DNA of 64,000 nucleotides from Schistocerca nitens (taxonomy: Eukaryota; Arthropoda; Insecta; Orthoptera; Acrididae): contig NC_064614.1 in the NCBI RefSeq assembly GCF_023898315.1, positions 77,140,501-77,204,500 of the forward strand, given 5' to 3'. Every line of letters starts with the position of its first letter. Within the stretch, counting starts at the first letter, position 1. A program made the position numbers and the translations under genes. Under the pieces are notes generated by a model. The model saw only the letters and a list, made by a program, of their open reading frames with translations. It was not told the origin of the DNA and searched no databases. This document shows, piece after piece, positions 62,996 through 64,000 of the stretch.

Positions 62996-64000
62996 ATCAT
63001 GATAGTAGCGATAGTCTTAATAACTGCATGTCGATGCAGACTGAATACCTGACAGTACAGCATGATATATATTACCACAGCATAAAGTTTAAATTTCCTC
63101 CAATATTCGGTATGACGTCGGATGATCACACAGATTAGCGGAATTTTTGGTAAGCCATGTTAGCATTTAGGCCTAGACTGAATTAATTTGTTGTGTTCAC
63201 ATGAACCTACACTTGCACCCACGGTCACTTATCTGACAGGCCTGGCATTTTTTCTGAGTCATGTACAACGTAAGGAGCTATTTACGGCCATTATGTGTTT
63301 TGAACTTTTAAATCAAGATATAGAACTTGTTTTGTATGCCATTCTATTTCAAAGTCTGTTATGAAATCTACACAGTGATTATAGGGTTATATGATACATT
63401 GGCTATGATCCGCTCCTAGTTTGCTGACTGATGGCAGAATTTCACTGATTAAGTAGACAGTGTTGTAAATTTCGTTTTAAAATAGATCAAAACATCACCA
63501 AACATGCAGTACATAGGAAAATAATCTTAAAAATTTATTCTTATGCTTAGATTTTGTTCATGATCGTGACTGCCCGAATCCTGCGCGACCTGATCATGCT
63601 GTTGCCAGTTATAACGATTTGCATGTATTTGGTTGTATGATACCATTATGTATTTGGAACTATGATGTGTCTAACGGCAAAGCGTAATACTTCATTACAC
63701 AGTGCTATTTTTGTTTTTCGTATATGTAAAATTATGTCAGTAGCATATATGCAAATGTGTATATACGATTATAAAACATACGCTTGTAATTTTTTGGAGG
63801 TGTAGAAAAAAGTGTGTTTTCCATTCGCGACTAGGCCAGCCACTGCAGTTTAGCGCCGTCTGTATTCACTGTTTTATTTTCATTCGACAGCTGCATACGC
63901 GGCAGTTTGCAATTATGCTTAGTCAGAGTACGTTGGACGTGATATTTTGTAGCAGCAGTGGTAGGTGCATGTTTTGATGTCTGTACTACTGTATACAGCT
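62996..64000. other. Unassigned AT-rich sequence to the window end
   Basis: No recognised gene or repeat in the last kilobase. Confidence 0.5.

Noticed and set aside
1-64000. CRISPR arrays, operons or integrated viral genomes
   Set aside because: Repeats are dispersed and flanked by target duplications rather than regularly spaced. All reverse transcriptases belong to LINE types and no capsid, envelope or LTR pair was seen.

Overview
This window looks like intergenic DNA from a very large, repeat-rich insect genome. The best guess is an orthopteran (grasshopper or locust, Schistocerca-like). I infer this from the mixture of Tc1/mariner elements, RTE-clade and CR1/Jockey-type non-LTR retrotransposons, Penelope-like fragments and several tRNA-derived SINE families. 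The species call rests on recognition and was not checked by a search. I see no convincing host protein-coding gene, no functional tRNA or rRNA, no CRISPR array and no bacterial-type gene organisation. Almost every long reading frame that has a recognisable product is a decayed transposase or reverse transcriptase.

Layout. 1-5.4 kb: the 3' part of a DD41D-type transposon, a tRNA-derived repeat, and a second DD41D-type element with ~120-bp terminal inverted repeats (TIRs) carrying a SINE at its right end. 6.8-8.7 kb: a Tc1-like remnant split by a younger 1.39-kb Tc1 element. 10.7-12.7 kb: an RTE 3' tail and a third Tc1-like family. 14.6-17.9 kb: an almost full-length RTE retrotransposon whose 5' end resembles tRNA-Met. 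21-25 kb: a Jockey-like LINE split by a SINE, two RTE fragments head to head, and a Tc1-like relic. 26.5-27.4 kb: a long SINE hosting two other SINEs. 27.7-31.1 kb: two mariner elements. 31.1-35.3 kb: inverted SINE halves and a full-length RTE with a target-site duplication. 36-36.8 kb: an internally deleted Tc1 derivative. 37.3-37.9 kb and 49.3-49.9 kb: two GC/CpG-rich islands I cannot assign to a repeat. 38.5-45.8 kb: Penelope-like (GIY-YIG) fragments, a 3-unit minisatellite, a split Tc1 relic and a deleted mariner. 47.0-49.2 kb: a CR1-like LINE. 50.1-52.0 kb: a Tc1 element sitting at the junction of a tandem repeat. 52.4-54.6 kb: a Jockey-superfamily LINE. 56.4-57.8 kb: a nearly intact mariner, followed directly by a CR1-like 3' end. 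59.6-63.0 kb: an old RTE copy hosting three SINEs.

How the parts relate. RTE, CR1-like and Jockey-like LINEs encode (or once encoded) an endonuclease and reverse transcriptase and copy themselves through RNA. The SINEs (ten copies of one tRNA-Ser/Leu-like family, plus others) encode nothing and must have used LINE machinery. Tc1/mariner elements move as DNA by a DDE/DDD transposase acting on the TIRs and inserting at TA. Every transposase or reverse transcriptase here carries at least one frameshift, stop or catalytic substitution, so nothing in the window appears autonomous today. The mariner at 56.4 kb is closest, with one apparent 1-bp frameshift. The nesting order gives a relative history: RTE and old Tc1 copies first, then mariners and younger Tc1 copies, with SINEs among the most recent arrivals.
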